Shown piece after piece: positions 35,761 to 45,034 of a stretch of DNA of 64,000 nucleotides. A model generated the notes under the pieces. That model was given only the letters and a program-made list of their open reading frames with translations, ran no database searches and was not told where the DNA came from. Both the position numbers and the translations under genes were made by a program. This stretch comes from Microvirga terrae (GTDB lineage: Bacteria; Pseudomonadota; Alphaproteobacteria; Rhizobiales; Beijerinckiaceae), in the NCBI RefSeq assembly GCF_013307435.2, contig NZ_CP102847.1, positions 62,001 to 126,000 on the forward strand. The letters run 5' to 3'. Positions within the stretch are counted from its first letter, which is position 1. Each line of letters begins with the position of its first letter.

Positions 35761-38700
35761 GATCTCAGCAGGAAGTCGTTTTTCGTTGGGAGAATGTCTT
35801 CAAGGTCGAGTGTCGGTTCGGATGCAGAAGCTGCCCGGGATCTGCGCCCACGCGCCTTACCTGAGACAGCCGTTCCGCCATGCAGACCCTGGTCGACCTC
35901 TTCCTGGTAACGCTGCCGATTCATGTCGGCAAATCGATGCAACACGTCCGCGCGTGCACTGGCGGAGATAGTGAATCTCACGCGGTCGTTCTCGGCCAAG
36001 TGCGGCTGCTCATGGAACCCATGACCAAGATCTATGTCTTCCCACCCGTAGGCACGCATTACCGCTGCATCAAGACCACAATGCAGCTCACGTAGGTTCT
36101 CAATGCGCTGGTCGCTATCGCCCGCGCTATGAAAACGATTGTAAAGTCTCGTGAGACCGATCGGATTAGCCGGATCCGTCATAACAGCGCGTCGTGCATT
36201 TAGGTATTCATGACCTAGCTTGTTTAAGCAATCCATGTCGGAAGGAGATAAGAACGGGAACGTTTCGACCGCGTCCGACGGCGAGAAATTCAGATCAAGT
36301 TTCATCCTTGATGAATACTTCCACATCCACGCGTCAACCGGAGACGAATTAAGTAGGGCCGCATAAGAATAAATATCCTCCACCGCGAAGACGACGCACT
36401 TCTCGTGGAAGACGCAATCGTTATCGACGACAGACGGATTTAAGTACTTGCCCACTCTGCCTGCGACAAGAATTTTTTCTGGTATGTGACTGTGCTCGCT
36501 CCATCCTTCAGGATGTTGCTTGAAATAACGCCCTCGTCCAATGGCATGGTAAAGCTCGGGTCTGGCGCGCAGGGGCAGCCACCACTTTTCGCGAGCAACA
36601 CGATCATTTTTGGCGAGCCGCTCCTCTTTCACATTATTTTCCAGCCAAGCATACGGCAATGGATATTCGCGCGCTTGATCCTCAGACCAGTCCCAGAAAT
36701 TAATCACCCATCTAGTCGGGCGCTGCTCCGGGATAGATTTGAGATCGTCACCATCAATATACGGAAAAATGACATCGACATTTTTGGAGTCGGCTTCCAG
36801 CATTGATCGGGCGTCATCCGGGGAAAGAACGAAGCCTAGCCCAAGAACATATGTTCCGATGAAGGTTGTGTTTTCCGAGGCCTTTAGTCGTTTTGGACTC
36901 CAGTCTTCGCGATCAGACAAAAATGCCGATATGAAGTGAGCCTTCCGTCCTAGCAGTGAGCGTCCGCCATGCCACTCACCCTTGTGGACATGGACGCGGC
37001 TAGTGACGACCGCCGCCTTCCCTGGCCAAGGTTCGTTCGGAAATGCTGCATGGATGACGGCACCCGCGCCGACCATTGCCTCCAGCCCAACCTGACGAGT
37101 GTCGCCTTCCGCGATGGTGTTGACCGCGAGTAACCCAAAACAACCTCCTTCGCGTAGGAGTGAATAGACGCGTAGGAAAAAGTACGCAACGAGGTCTGCC
37201 GATCCCCGACGGCCCTCCGCGATTTGGTCTACGAGCCAATTCCGATAAGCCGTGCCGGCCACGCCGGTGATCCGCTGTCCTCCCAAGAACGGCGGATTGC
37301 CTATAAACGCATCGAATCCTGGTTTCTCGCGTAGAAACACTTCGGGGAACGCGATTGGCCAATGGAACGGCGGTCGCGCCGCTCCATCGGGTGCATCTTT
37401 GGAGAGGTCAGTTGTGGTCTCACGCAAGAGCCGATGCTTCGCCGAGGCGTCGCCGTTCGCGGCAGCGTCTGCGAATGCGGCTAACGTCTCGATCCGAGCG
37501 CCGCGCTCTCCCGCCCGCTCTTCAGCAAGGGCGATGCCGACGAACGCATTGGCGATAAGCGTTGGCAGTGCCAGTTCGCCCCGCGACTGCGCATTGAGCG
37601 CTGCCATCGCCTCAATATCTTTTATGTCGCGGATGGGGATCTCCCGTAGGCGGGCGCGCAGTTCGAGCGCCCTGCCGACCGCTGACCGAATTGTCCGACC
37701 GAACAATCGCAGCTGAGCTTTCCCCTTCGGATTCATGTCGAGCTCGACCAACTGACCCAAATCGTGAATGCCGAGTAGGCCGTCACCGCTGCGCAGGTTG
37801 TGGTCGAGGAAGCCGAAGGGCCGCCCCTTGGACATGGTGATCAGCCAGAGTGAGAGCTTGGCCAGCTCCACAGCGAGCGGGTTCTTGTCCACGCCATAGA
37901 GGCACCGTTCTGCCACGAGACGACGGGCGACGATGGCGCGCTCCTCGACATCCTGCGATAGGGGATCGAAGCCCTCGGTGGTGGCATTGACAATACGCCC
38001 CTCGCTGTCGATCTTCTTTCCGCCCGCCTCTGTCACCGACCAGGCCTCAACCAGCCGGTCCGAGAGCCACCGGCACGCCTGAACGAGGAATGCGCCGGAA
38101 CCCATGGCAGGATCGCAGATCTTCAGATCCAGCAATTCCCCGGCGCTCTTCAGCTCCCAGTCCGTCAGCGCCTTGCCCTCAGCCGGGCCGCGGTAGGCGA
38201 CCGGCGTCAGCGTCTCCTCAACGATCTTCACGGTCAGGCTCTTCGGCGTGTAATGCGTGCCGCTCTCGCGCCGGTCGGCGCCGAGCACGACGACGAAGGC
38301 ACCCTTGTGATGCACGAGCGGATAGCCCCAAGGGTCGGTCCTCAGGAGGGACGCGTAAGGCAGGATGCGGTCGCGCAGACCGGTGTCGCCGCGGCAGACG
38401 GTGAGCAGCCGCGCGGCGAGACGATCGTCGGCCGTCCGCTCAAGGACATTACGGATGGCGGACTCCGAGCGTTCGCTGCGTTCCTTCAACAGTTCAACGA
38501 CCGTTGCAGCACCGTCTAAGCGCGCCGACTCGATCGCACCAAGCGTCACACGCGGGCTCTTCGCCTTCGCGCCACTGTCGAGTTCCAGCGTCACGTCGCC
38601 GACGCGCTTCACCGTGCGTTCGAGGAGACCTTCATAGACATGCCCGATCTGCTCCACGTCGAGCGCGCGGTAGGACAGCGTGCGGCCCTCGAAGGTCTGG

Positions 38701-39887
38701 ATTGCCTCCAGCAGGAGCAGGACGGTCCGGTCGTCGATCGGCAACGGCTCGGCTGGGTCGCGCCGCCAGCTCGTCCCTTTCTTACGTCCTTCAAGGAATG
38801 GGTAGCGGTTCGGATCGAACAGCGAGCCACCGAGCGCCGGGAGCCGTAGGGTCGGATGGTCGACGCCGCCGTAGACGCCGCGAAAGAGACCGAGCAGCCG
38901 AGACCACGCCGATCGGCGACGCTCCAAGATCTCTTCCGAATCCGCGCGCAGCTGCATGCGTAGGCTGGAGATCGCATAAAAGGCGTCGTAGCGGGGATCT
39001 CCGAGCAGCAACAACCCACGCTCCTCGGCGGCCAGCAGGAAAACGAGCCGCATCATAACCGTCAGGCCGGCCTCATAAAGCTCCCGGGGATCGAGATCGC
39101 GCAGAAGCTCGCGGTTGCGATCCTGGTCGGCCCGATCGAGAGCCTGGACCAGAACTTCAACCGCGCGCCGGACCTGTTCACCCAGGGCTTCGGTCACGTC
39201 ATCCTGGTGCTTCAGCGATCGCTCGTAGAGCGCCGGTAGCTTTCCCTCTTCGGGCCCGAAGAAGCGACGGACGCCCAGCAGACTGGCGAACGCCCGTAGG
39301 GTTTCCGGTTCCTGCCCCCAGAGCCGTGCGTACCAACTCGCAAAGCCTGCGACGGCGCCAGTGGGCGCATGGACGAGCATCCACCGTTCGCCGTTCGTCA
39401 CGATGCCGACTGGGCACCCCGTCGCACGCAGCAGCGAGACCATCCGATCGCCCGGTGTGGTCGCAAGACCATCGAAGCGTCGGGTCGCATCAAGATCGGC
39501 ATCCGGCTCGTACACGTGCATGACCAGAAGCGGTTCGTCACCATTGGTGGGATTCACGACCACGATATCGGGCGCGACCGTAACGCCGTGTTCAGGCATT
39601 GAGATGGTCAGGCGTTCGAGGAGACTGGCACCTCGACGCAGTACGGTGTCGTCCAGCTCCAGCGCGGTCACCAGCACTTCATCGATCCAGGCCACGTGCA
39701 GGGCCGGCAGGTCGACGTCGTCCACGTCGACCGCGTCCCGCCATTCCTCGTACGTGCGGCGTAGCCGCTGCGGGCGACTGGAAGTCAAAGCATCGAGGCC
39801 TTGGGGAAAGATATCCCTCAGTACAGGGACAGCCAAGAAAGGTCCCGAGACTTCAATGAGATTCAGCCACTCGTGATCGTTGCTCAT
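35751..39887 (-). CDS. drmMI: DISARM adenine DNA methyltransferase DrmMI
   Basis: A 1378-residue large N6-adenine methyltransferase related to type IIG/BREX PglX-like enzymes. The N-terminal ~350 residues resemble restriction-enzyme-like and helical regions. SAM motif I (CDPAMGSGAFL) is near residue 594 and motif IV (GNPPF) near 865. The pre-motif SGTHYTPKSL is typical of this group, and a C-terminal target-recognition region follows. In class 1 DISARM it marks host DNA as self. Its start overlaps the drmD stop by four bases. Some ~20% at the 3' half is more AT-rich (36.1-36.9 kb), suggesting recombination in the recognition domain. Confidence 0.88.
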   Translation of the reverse strand: MSNDHEWLNLIEVSGPFLAVPVLRDIFPQGLDALTSSRPQRLRRTYEEWRDAVDVDDVDLPALHVAWIDEVLVTALELDDTVLRRGASLLERLTISMPEHGVTVAPDIVVVNPTNGDEPLLVMHVYEPDADLDATRRFDGLATTPGDRMVSLLRATGCPVGIVTNGERWMLVHAPTGAVAGFASWYARLWGQEPETLRAFASLLGVRRFFGPEEGKLPALYERSLKHQDDVTEALGEQVRRAVEVLVQALDRADQDRNRELLRDLDPRELYEAGLTVMMRLVFLLAAEERGLLLLGDPRYDAFYAISSLRMQLRADSEEILERRRSAWSRLLGLFRGVYGGVDHPTLRLPALGGSLFDPNRYPFLEGRKKGTSWRRDPAEPLPIDDRTVLLLLEAIQTFEGRTLSYRALDVEQIGHVYEGLLERTVKRVGDVTLELDSGAKAKSPRVTLGAIESARLDGAATVVELLKERSERSESAIRNVLERTADDRLAARLLTVCRGDTGLRDRILPYASLLRTDPWGYPLVHHKGAFVVVLGADRRESGTHYTPKSLTVKIVEETLTPVAYRGPAEGKALTDWELKSAGELLDLKICDPAMGSGAFLVQACRWLSDRLVEAWSVTEAGGKKIDSEGRIVNATTEGFDPLSQDVEERAIVARRLVAERCLYGVDKNPLAVELAKLSLWLITMSKGRPFGFLDHNLRSGDGLLGIHDLGQLVELDMNPKGKAQLRLFGRTIRSAVGRALELRARLREIPIRDIKDIEAMAALNAQSRGELALPTLIANAFVGIALAEERAGERGARIETLAAFADAAANGDASAKHRLLRETTTDLSKDAPDGAARPPFHWPIAFPEVFLREKPGFDAFIGNPPFLGGQRITGVAGTAYRNWLVDQIAEGRRGSADLVAYFFLRVYSLLREGGCFGLLAVNTIAEGDTRQVGLEAMVGAGAVIHAAFPNEPWPGKAAVVTSRVHVHKGEWHGGRSLLGRKAHFISAFLSDREDWSPKRLKASENTTFIGTYVLGLGFVLSPDDARSMLEADSKNVDVIFPYIDGDDLKSIPEQRPTRWVINFWDWSEDQAREYPLPYAWLENNVKEERLAKNDRVAREKWWLPLRARPELYHAIGRGRYFKQHPEGWSEHSHIPEKILVAGRVGKYLNPSVVDNDCVFHEKCVVFAVEDIYSYAALLNSSPVDAWMWKYSSRMKLDLNFSPSDAVETFPFLSPSDMDCLNKLGHEYLNARRAVMTDPANPIGLTRLYNRFHSAGDSDQRIENLRELHCGLDAAVMRAYGWEDIDLGHGFHEQPHLAENDRVRFTISASARADVLHRFADMNRQRYQEEVDQGLHGGTAVSGKARGRRSRAASASEPTLDLEDILPTKNDFLLRSCR

Positions 39888-42800
39888 CCGCGCTTCTCCG
39901 TCGCGAGGGAATTCGGCACCAGCAGCACGATGGCCACTGGGAAGGTGTGCTCAACCACGTTCGAGTGCCGTTCCTCGATTGCCAACAGTTCCTGTTCCCG
40001 CTCGTTCGGGATCCTGGCCAAGCGTGCTTCCAGAGCGGCTCGGTCGCGTTTGAGCTGAGTGCGTTCATCTTCGGAGAAGAGTGACAGCTGCTGTGGCTGC
40101 TGTTCCGCAGCGATCTCCGCCCTCAGCGCCTGTTCGAGATCGTCTAGAACTTGGCGAATGTCGCCGGACTCCTTTCGCTTCCGGGTCTCGATCGTGTTCC
40201 CGAGGAAGCGCAACCGGTCCTTCGAACGAACTTCCACGGCGGCCAGAATGGAGTCGCGCTGCTTATCGAAGCGGGTCCGCAAGGCCTCGAAAGTCGGATT
40301 CGAAAGGGCCGCAGGCCGCGACTTCTCCAGCCATTGGCGAAGTTCCGTGACTCTGTCCTCCCGCCGGAAGCCAGCATCGCGCAGGTATCCCCCTGCTTCG
40401 GTAAGCTCCTCATGCAGGCGGTGGTGGTTCCCACCGGTCACGACGAGCCGCGACATCACGACCACGGCAGGCCCCTCAATCTGCCCGTCTGGAAGGGAGC
40501 GCACCGTCACTCGGTGGAGCTTTTTCACGTCATCATGCGCCCAGATCTCGGCCCGTAGGAGGCGTAGGCTCATCTGGACCAGACGGTGGTTCAGGTGCAC
40601 GAGAACGACATCGTCTCGCCCCTTGGCGACCTCGTGGTCAAAGGTGATAGGCCGGATCTTTCGGGTGTAGGGATGTTCGAGCCCCTCAAGGCACCGGTAC
40701 CAGGACCCGGACAGGGGCGGCATGCGAAAGACAGTCCCGGTTGGCGCTTGAGGCAGCGATACGGGTTCGAGGTTGGGCTTGTCCGCGAGACGCAAAGCTG
40801 TCCGCACGGCCCGTTCGATGTGATCCGGAAGGAGGCTCTGTTCGCGCCGCGTCTCATTCAGCCTTTCGTGGAGTTTAGCGACACGGTCCCGAAGATCGCG
40901 CTCGACCTTTACGAAGCGGCGGGACTTCTCTATCCGCGCTTCAGCCACTCGTGTGTCGAGATCGCGGCGGCGGCCCTCAAGGAGGTCCGGCAACTGAGGT
41001 GCGATGACTGGGTTCACGCTGCCCATGTCGGCACGCATCGCATCCAGCTTTCGAAGTGCACGCAGAATATCCTCGCCGTGTCCACCTTCGGCGTCCACCG
41101 GGTGCCAGATGATGACTTCGTTGGAGCGTTGCCCATGGCGGTCGATACGGCCATTCCGCTGCTCCATTACGTTCGGGTTGTAGGGGATCTCAAGGTGGAT
41201 CAGCAAATGGCAGTGGTTCTGGAGGTCGATGCCTTCCGATGCCGCATCCGTCGCCAACAAGATCCTCATAGGGGATTCCGAAGGACTGGCCTGGAACGCG
41301 GCCTTCACCGCCTCGCGTTCCTTCGGATCCATACCGCCGTATATCAATGCCAATCGGTCACCGCCAAAGCCATGAGCCGCTAGAATCTCTTGCATCCATT
41401 GCTGAGTGGCACGGTACTCGGTGAATAGGATCACCCGTTTGCCCGTCCACCGGTCACCGTCCTTCAGGTGCTTGGCCAGCCAGTCCAGCACGGCATCAGC
41501 TTTTGCGTCGGTCCGACGAGCCGCCTGCTGCGCCCAAGAGCGCAACTGGTCGAGCATTCTACGTTCTTCGTCAGTCGCTGGCCGGACATGCTTGCCGGCC
41601 TCCTCGATTGCTTCTGCTTCGGCTGCCTCCCGCTGAACATCGTCTGCATAGTCCTCCTCGGTCTTCGCTATGGCGCGACGGAGGATGCGATCGTCGAATT
41701 TCTTCCGGGCGTGCTGGCTCGACGCCCAGCCTTCGATCGTCGCGATATGTCGTTCCAATGTCGCGGCGAATGCCGCGGAGGACGAAGACAGCCGCTTGCG
41801 CAGCAGCTGGTGGACGAAATGATCGGCGGCGCGCCCACCATCAGCCCCCCCTTCACGACTTTTAATGTACTCTTCCAATTGCTTGCGAGCATTCCTCTCT
41901 TCATCGGAATACTCGATCGGGAGCGCTTCCAGTCGCCTCTCGGGATATATGCGTTTGCCATTGGCGTCGACGAGGTCGCTCTTGAGTCTACGGACCATGA
42001 CTCTGGCGAGCTGCGGGTCAACGGGCAGGACGTTCCGAGCAAATCGCTGATCATCCAGGAGTTCGAGGAGCGCGGTGAAAGACTCCGTGTAGCCGTCATG
42101 TGGCGTGGCCGTCAGGAACAGCTTGTGCTGGAAATGTGGCGCCGCAAGTCGGACCAGCCGTGTTCGGAGGCTTTCAACGGCATAGCGGCCGACGGTAGGC
42201 GCAACGTTATGGGCTTCGTCGATGATCAGCAGATCGAACTTCCGCGGATGGCTAATGTGTGGTGGCAGTGCATCCCGAAGCAGACGCAGGCCTTCGCCCT
42301 GCTTCGCCCAGTCCATCGACGTTATGAGCCGGGGAAATGACGTCCATGGATTTGCGTGCAGGCCTCGTTCCCGACGCAGTCGCTTGACGTACTCTGTATC
42401 GACGATTCGGAACTCGAGTCCGAACTTCTCTTGCATCTCGGTCCGCCACTTCTCCTGCAATGAGGCGGGGCAGAGCACAAGGACGGTCCGAGCGCGGTAA
42501 CGCAGGAGCATCTCCTGGACGACGAGCCCAGCCTCAATGGTTTTCCCGAGGCCCACGTCGTCAGCGATCAGCAGACTGGTGCGCGCCATATCGATCGCTC
42601 GCACGAGCGGATCCAGCTGATAGTCTTCTATGCTGACGCCGCTGCGGAATGGCGCCTGTAGATAGCCGCGATCCGCGTTTGTCGCTGTGCCCCATCGGAC
42701 TGCGTCGAGAAACGCTTGCAGCGTCGTGGGCTCGTCCAGTCCAGTCATGCGAGGAAGACCGGCACGCTCAATGACCTGAGCGCCCGGCTCGAGCTCCCAG

Positions 42801-43003
42801 ACAACCTCAATCTCTTCGCCGAGCGCATCTTCGTCGATTGAGGCGAGCCGCACGAGATGCCGCTCAGGCATCCCGGGTGCAATCGTGCCGCCGTCAACTT
42901 CCGAAACGATCCACTGTCGTCGACGAACGTCGACTAACTGTCCAGGCTCTGGGATCGTGTGATGAGATACCTGGGTTATGATTTCATCGGCTGTGATCGT
43001 CAC
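39884..43003 (-). CDS. drmD: DISARM SNF2-like helicase DrmD
   Basis: A ~1039-residue SNF2-family helicase from GTG 43003, with GGGAG seven bases upstream; a longer frame would run deep into vsr. Motifs are Walker A DDVGLGKTIEAG (near 151), DEAH (IIDEAHNVAP, near 260), motif III LTATPHDG, motif V TDAASEGIDL and motif VI QRNGRIDRHGQ (near 618). DrmD defines class 1 DISARM. It overlaps drmMI by four bases and the vsr end by 20. Its C-terminal ~300 residues are helical and charged, as in other DrmD-like proteins. Confidence 0.88.
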   Translation of the reverse strand: MTITADEIITQVSHHTIPEPGQLVDVRRRQWIVSEVDGGTIAPGMPERHLVRLASIDEDALGEEIEVVWELEPGAQVIERAGLPRMTGLDEPTTLQAFLDAVRWGTATNADRGYLQAPFRSGVSIEDYQLDPLVRAIDMARTSLLIADDVGLGKTIEAGLVVQEMLLRYRARTVLVLCPASLQEKWRTEMQEKFGLEFRIVDTEYVKRLRRERGLHANPWTSFPRLITSMDWAKQGEGLRLLRDALPPHISHPRKFDLLIIDEAHNVAPTVGRYAVESLRTRLVRLAAPHFQHKLFLTATPHDGYTESFTALLELLDDQRFARNVLPVDPQLARVMVRRLKSDLVDANGKRIYPERRLEALPIEYSDEERNARKQLEEYIKSREGGADGGRAADHFVHQLLRKRLSSSSAAFAATLERHIATIEGWASSQHARKKFDDRILRRAIAKTEEDYADDVQREAAEAEAIEEAGKHVRPATDEERRMLDQLRSWAQQAARRTDAKADAVLDWLAKHLKDGDRWTGKRVILFTEYRATQQWMQEILAAHGFGGDRLALIYGGMDPKEREAVKAAFQASPSESPMRILLATDAASEGIDLQNHCHLLIHLEIPYNPNVMEQRNGRIDRHGQRSNEVIIWHPVDAEGGHGEDILRALRKLDAMRADMGSVNPVIAPQLPDLLEGRRRDLDTRVAEARIEKSRRFVKVERDLRDRVAKLHERLNETRREQSLLPDHIERAVRTALRLADKPNLEPVSLPQAPTGTVFRMPPLSGSWYRCLEGLEHPYTRKIRPITFDHEVAKGRDDVVLVHLNHRLVQMSLRLLRAEIWAHDDVKKLHRVTVRSLPDGQIEGPAVVVMSRLVVTGGNHHRLHEELTEAGGYLRDAGFRREDRVTELRQWLEKSRPAALSNPTFEALRTRFDKQRDSILAAVEVRSKDRLRFLGNTIETRKRKESGDIRQVLDDLEQALRAEIAAEQQPQQLSLFSEDERTQLKRDRAALEARLARIPNEREQELLAIEERHSNVVEHTFPVAIVLLVPNSLATEKRG

Positions 43004-43433
43004 GGACCGCTCCCACTTTCTTTTGTTCGTTGACGATCTGGGCAATCCGTTCGGCTGCCTCCCTGGCATCTTCGTGCGTCCAAACCCGAACGACCCTCCA
43101 GCCCTGTGCTTCTAGGCGCCTGTCGGTATCTGCATCTCGCATACGGTTCGTTTCGATCTTGTCCCGCCAGAAGTCGGCGTTGCTCTTCGGCCATGATCCG
43201 TGTTCGGGGCATCCATGCCAAAAACAACCGTCTACAAAGACGGCGACACGGGCCGTAGGAAATACGACGTCAACGACACGCCTGGGTTTGGTCAACAGAG
43301 GCACTTGCAAGCGGTAACGAAGACCTTTGGCATGGAGAGCCCTTCGCAGATCGATCTCTGCTCGGGTGCCCTTCTGACGCACGCGGGCCATCCGTCGGCT
43401 GGCATCAGGCGACGAGGGACTTACGCGCGGCAT
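42984..43433 (-). CDS. vsr: Very short patch repair (Vsr) endonuclease
   Basis: A 149-residue Vsr homologue, the normal length. Family features are KGTRAEIDLRRALHAKGLRYRL at the start, then VDVVFPTARVAVFVDGCFWHGCPEHG (metal-site Asp and the HGCPEH block, residues ~55-80), and a final WRVVRVWTHE strand. Vsr nicks T:G mismatches arising by deamination of 5-methylcytosine. It overlaps the end of the C5-methyltransferase gene by 29 bases, exactly the dcm-vsr pairing expected, and then leads into drmD. Internal ATG 43391 is an alternative start. Confidence 0.93.
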   Translation of the reverse strand: MPRVSPSSPDASRRMARVRQKGTRAEIDLRRALHAKGLRYRLQVPLLTKPRRVVDVVFPTARVAVFVDGCFWHGCPEHGSWPKSNADFWRDKIETNRMRDADTDRRLEAQGWRVVRVWTHEDAREAAERIAQIVNEQKKVGAVRDDHSR

Positions 43434-44496
43434 CCTTGGTTGCTCCCTTCTCTCTTGGCTTCTCGGTCTTCATCTCGAGGTGTGCCACGATGCTTTGACC
43501 GATTACCTTTCCGAGAGTCACGGGCACGGCGTTCCCAATCATCCGTCCCAACGTTTTGAAGTGAACGGGAGCCCCTTCGGGTACGAAGGAGTACGATTTT
43601 GGAAAGCCCTGGAGGATTGCTCCTTCACGCAACGAGATTGCTCGATCCTGCTCGGGATGTCCAAAGCGTCCGCTTCCGAATCCGTAGAACTGGGTTGTGA
43701 GCGTCGGGGCAGGCTCGTCCCAAACCATGCGACCGTACACCCCCGGATAGGTGTGGCCGGTCTCACGCCGATGGCATTCGGCAATGAGACGCTTCGGCCA
43801 GTCTCGCCAAGTTCCTCCCGGAAGCGAGGCGCGAATTCGCTTGACGTTCAGATCCGAGAGCTTCGCTGACGTGTGCAGCCGATCCTGCGGATCCGATCCA
43901 CTGTGGGGAATTGGTGGAAGCTTCCCAATGGCCCTACGAACGGTCGCCAGCTTTCCATGGCTAGGTGCGATCAACTCGATTGGACCGAGCCGGGATGCCA
44001 ACAACACCGTGCGCCGACGGCTTTGTGGCAGTCCATAGAGCGAACAGTCGACTACGCTCTGATGAACGTAGTACCCCATCCTCGTAAGCGCCGCGATGAA
44101 ATCATCGAACACCGCATGCTTGGTAACGGATGGAACGTTTTCCATCGTGACCAAGTCGGGCCGGGTCCCCTTGATCAAGCGGGCGAACTGGTAGAGCAGC
44201 CCCCATCGAGGACTCCCGACGACATCATATCGCTGAGCATAGGTCGAAAAGGGCTGGCAGGGAGCACAGCCTGCTAACACGCGGATTTTGGCATCGCCAA
44301 AGAGTTCGTTGATCTGCTTCGGCGAAATGCGTGCCACGTCTTCGTTGATGAAGAGAGCAGCGTTGTTTGTCGTGTATGGATGCCGGCATGCTTCATCCAC
44401 GTCTATTCCCGCAACGACCTGTATTCCTTCTGATTTCAAGCCGTGGGTAAGCCCTCCTGCACCGCAGAAAAGGTCGATGCATGCGACATCATTCAT
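43405..44496 (-). CDS. C5-cytosine DNA methyltransferase at the head of the DISARM operon
   Basis: A 363-residue C5-cytosine methyltransferase with all main motifs: FCGAGG (I, residues 10-15), the catalytic PCQ in GCAPCQPFS (IV, about 76-84), ENV (VI, about 119), QSRRR (VIII) and GNAVP (X). Class 2 DISARM uses such an enzyme (DrmMII), whereas this locus already has the class 1 DrmMI, so two methyltransferases of different chemistry share one operon. Recognition sequence cannot be read. The gene is translationally coupled to vsr, and an excisionase-type HTH gene ends 19 bases upstream. Confidence 0.92.
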   Translation of the reverse strand: MNDVACIDLFCGAGGLTHGLKSEGIQVVAGIDVDEACRHPYTTNNAALFINEDVARISPKQINELFGDAKIRVLAGCAPCQPFSTYAQRYDVVGSPRWGLLYQFARLIKGTRPDLVTMENVPSVTKHAVFDDFIAALTRMGYYVHQSVVDCSLYGLPQSRRRTVLLASRLGPIELIAPSHGKLATVRRAIGKLPPIPHSGSDPQDRLHTSAKLSDLNVKRIRASLPGGTWRDWPKRLIAECHRRETGHTYPGVYGRMVWDEPAPTLTTQFYGFGSGRFGHPEQDRAISLREGAILQGFPKSYSFVPEGAPVHFKTLGRMIGNAVPVTLGKVIGQSIVAHLEMKTEKPREKGATKDAARKSLVA

Positions 44497-44515
44497 CCTC
44501 TTTCTTGCCCCCAGC

Positions 44516-44737
44516 TTACTTTCTTTTGTGCGAGATCTGTTTTTCTGGTGTTGGTTCGAACCAGTCGTCAGATGCTTTGCCGATCCTTACCCAATTGTCG
44601 ACCTCGTCAGTTTTAAATTTCCAGAGCCTTCCTACTTTATGCGCTGGCATGTCCTTCTTGGATATCCATCCATAGACGGTGTCCTTGCTGACACCCAGGT
44701 ATCCAGCAATCTCTTCAACGGATACCCACCGGTCCAT
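44516..44737 (-). CDS. Excisionase-family helix-turn-helix protein (operon head)
   Basis: A ~73-residue MerR-like/excisionase-type HTH protein: WVSVEEIAGYLGVSKDTVYGWISKKDMPAHKVGRLWKFKTDEVDNWV, then a polar tail (FEPTPEKQISHKRK). The start is set at the ATG just before the domain; upstream in-frame GTG (44782) would overlap the predicted promoter. It lies 19 bases before the cytosine methyltransferase gene as first gene of the defence operon. It likely regulates the operon, in the manner of a controller protein. Confidence 0.75.
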   Translation of the reverse strand: MDRWVSVEEIAGYLGVSKDTVYGWISKKDMPAHKVGRLWKFKTDEVDNWVRIGKASDDWFEPTPEKQISHKRK

Positions 44738-44774
44738 GCGCCACGGTCTTTCGTTAGCCAATCGGATCTGTGTT

Positions 44775-44803
44775 AGTATCACATGGGTTTGAGCGGGAGT
44801 AAA
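44775..44803 (-). promoter_or_regulatory. Possible promoter of the DISARM operon
   Basis: On the minus strand TTTACT (44803-44798) and GATACT (44780-44775) are 17 bases apart, with four of six consensus bases each. The -10 sits inside an inverted TGTG...CACA (about 44768-44783) that could be an operator for the HTH protein encoded downstream. Confidence 0.35.
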
Positions 44804-45034
44804 TCGGATTTAGCCTGAATTAAGTGGGTCTGGCTGCTCCTAAGGCAACTACGAGTCTGCAATCCTGGGGCGGGTGTCGCAAGTGCATTGATCACGTCGT
44901 TGCAGACTTCTGGTCAGCGATGGTCGACAGGGCCATGACCGCAGACGAGAAACAAATCAGAGATCATACACCGCGTGTATGGTCCCTTGCGTCAGGTCGC
45001 ATCAGAATCCAGATAGCTTTGAGGAGAGCGTCTG

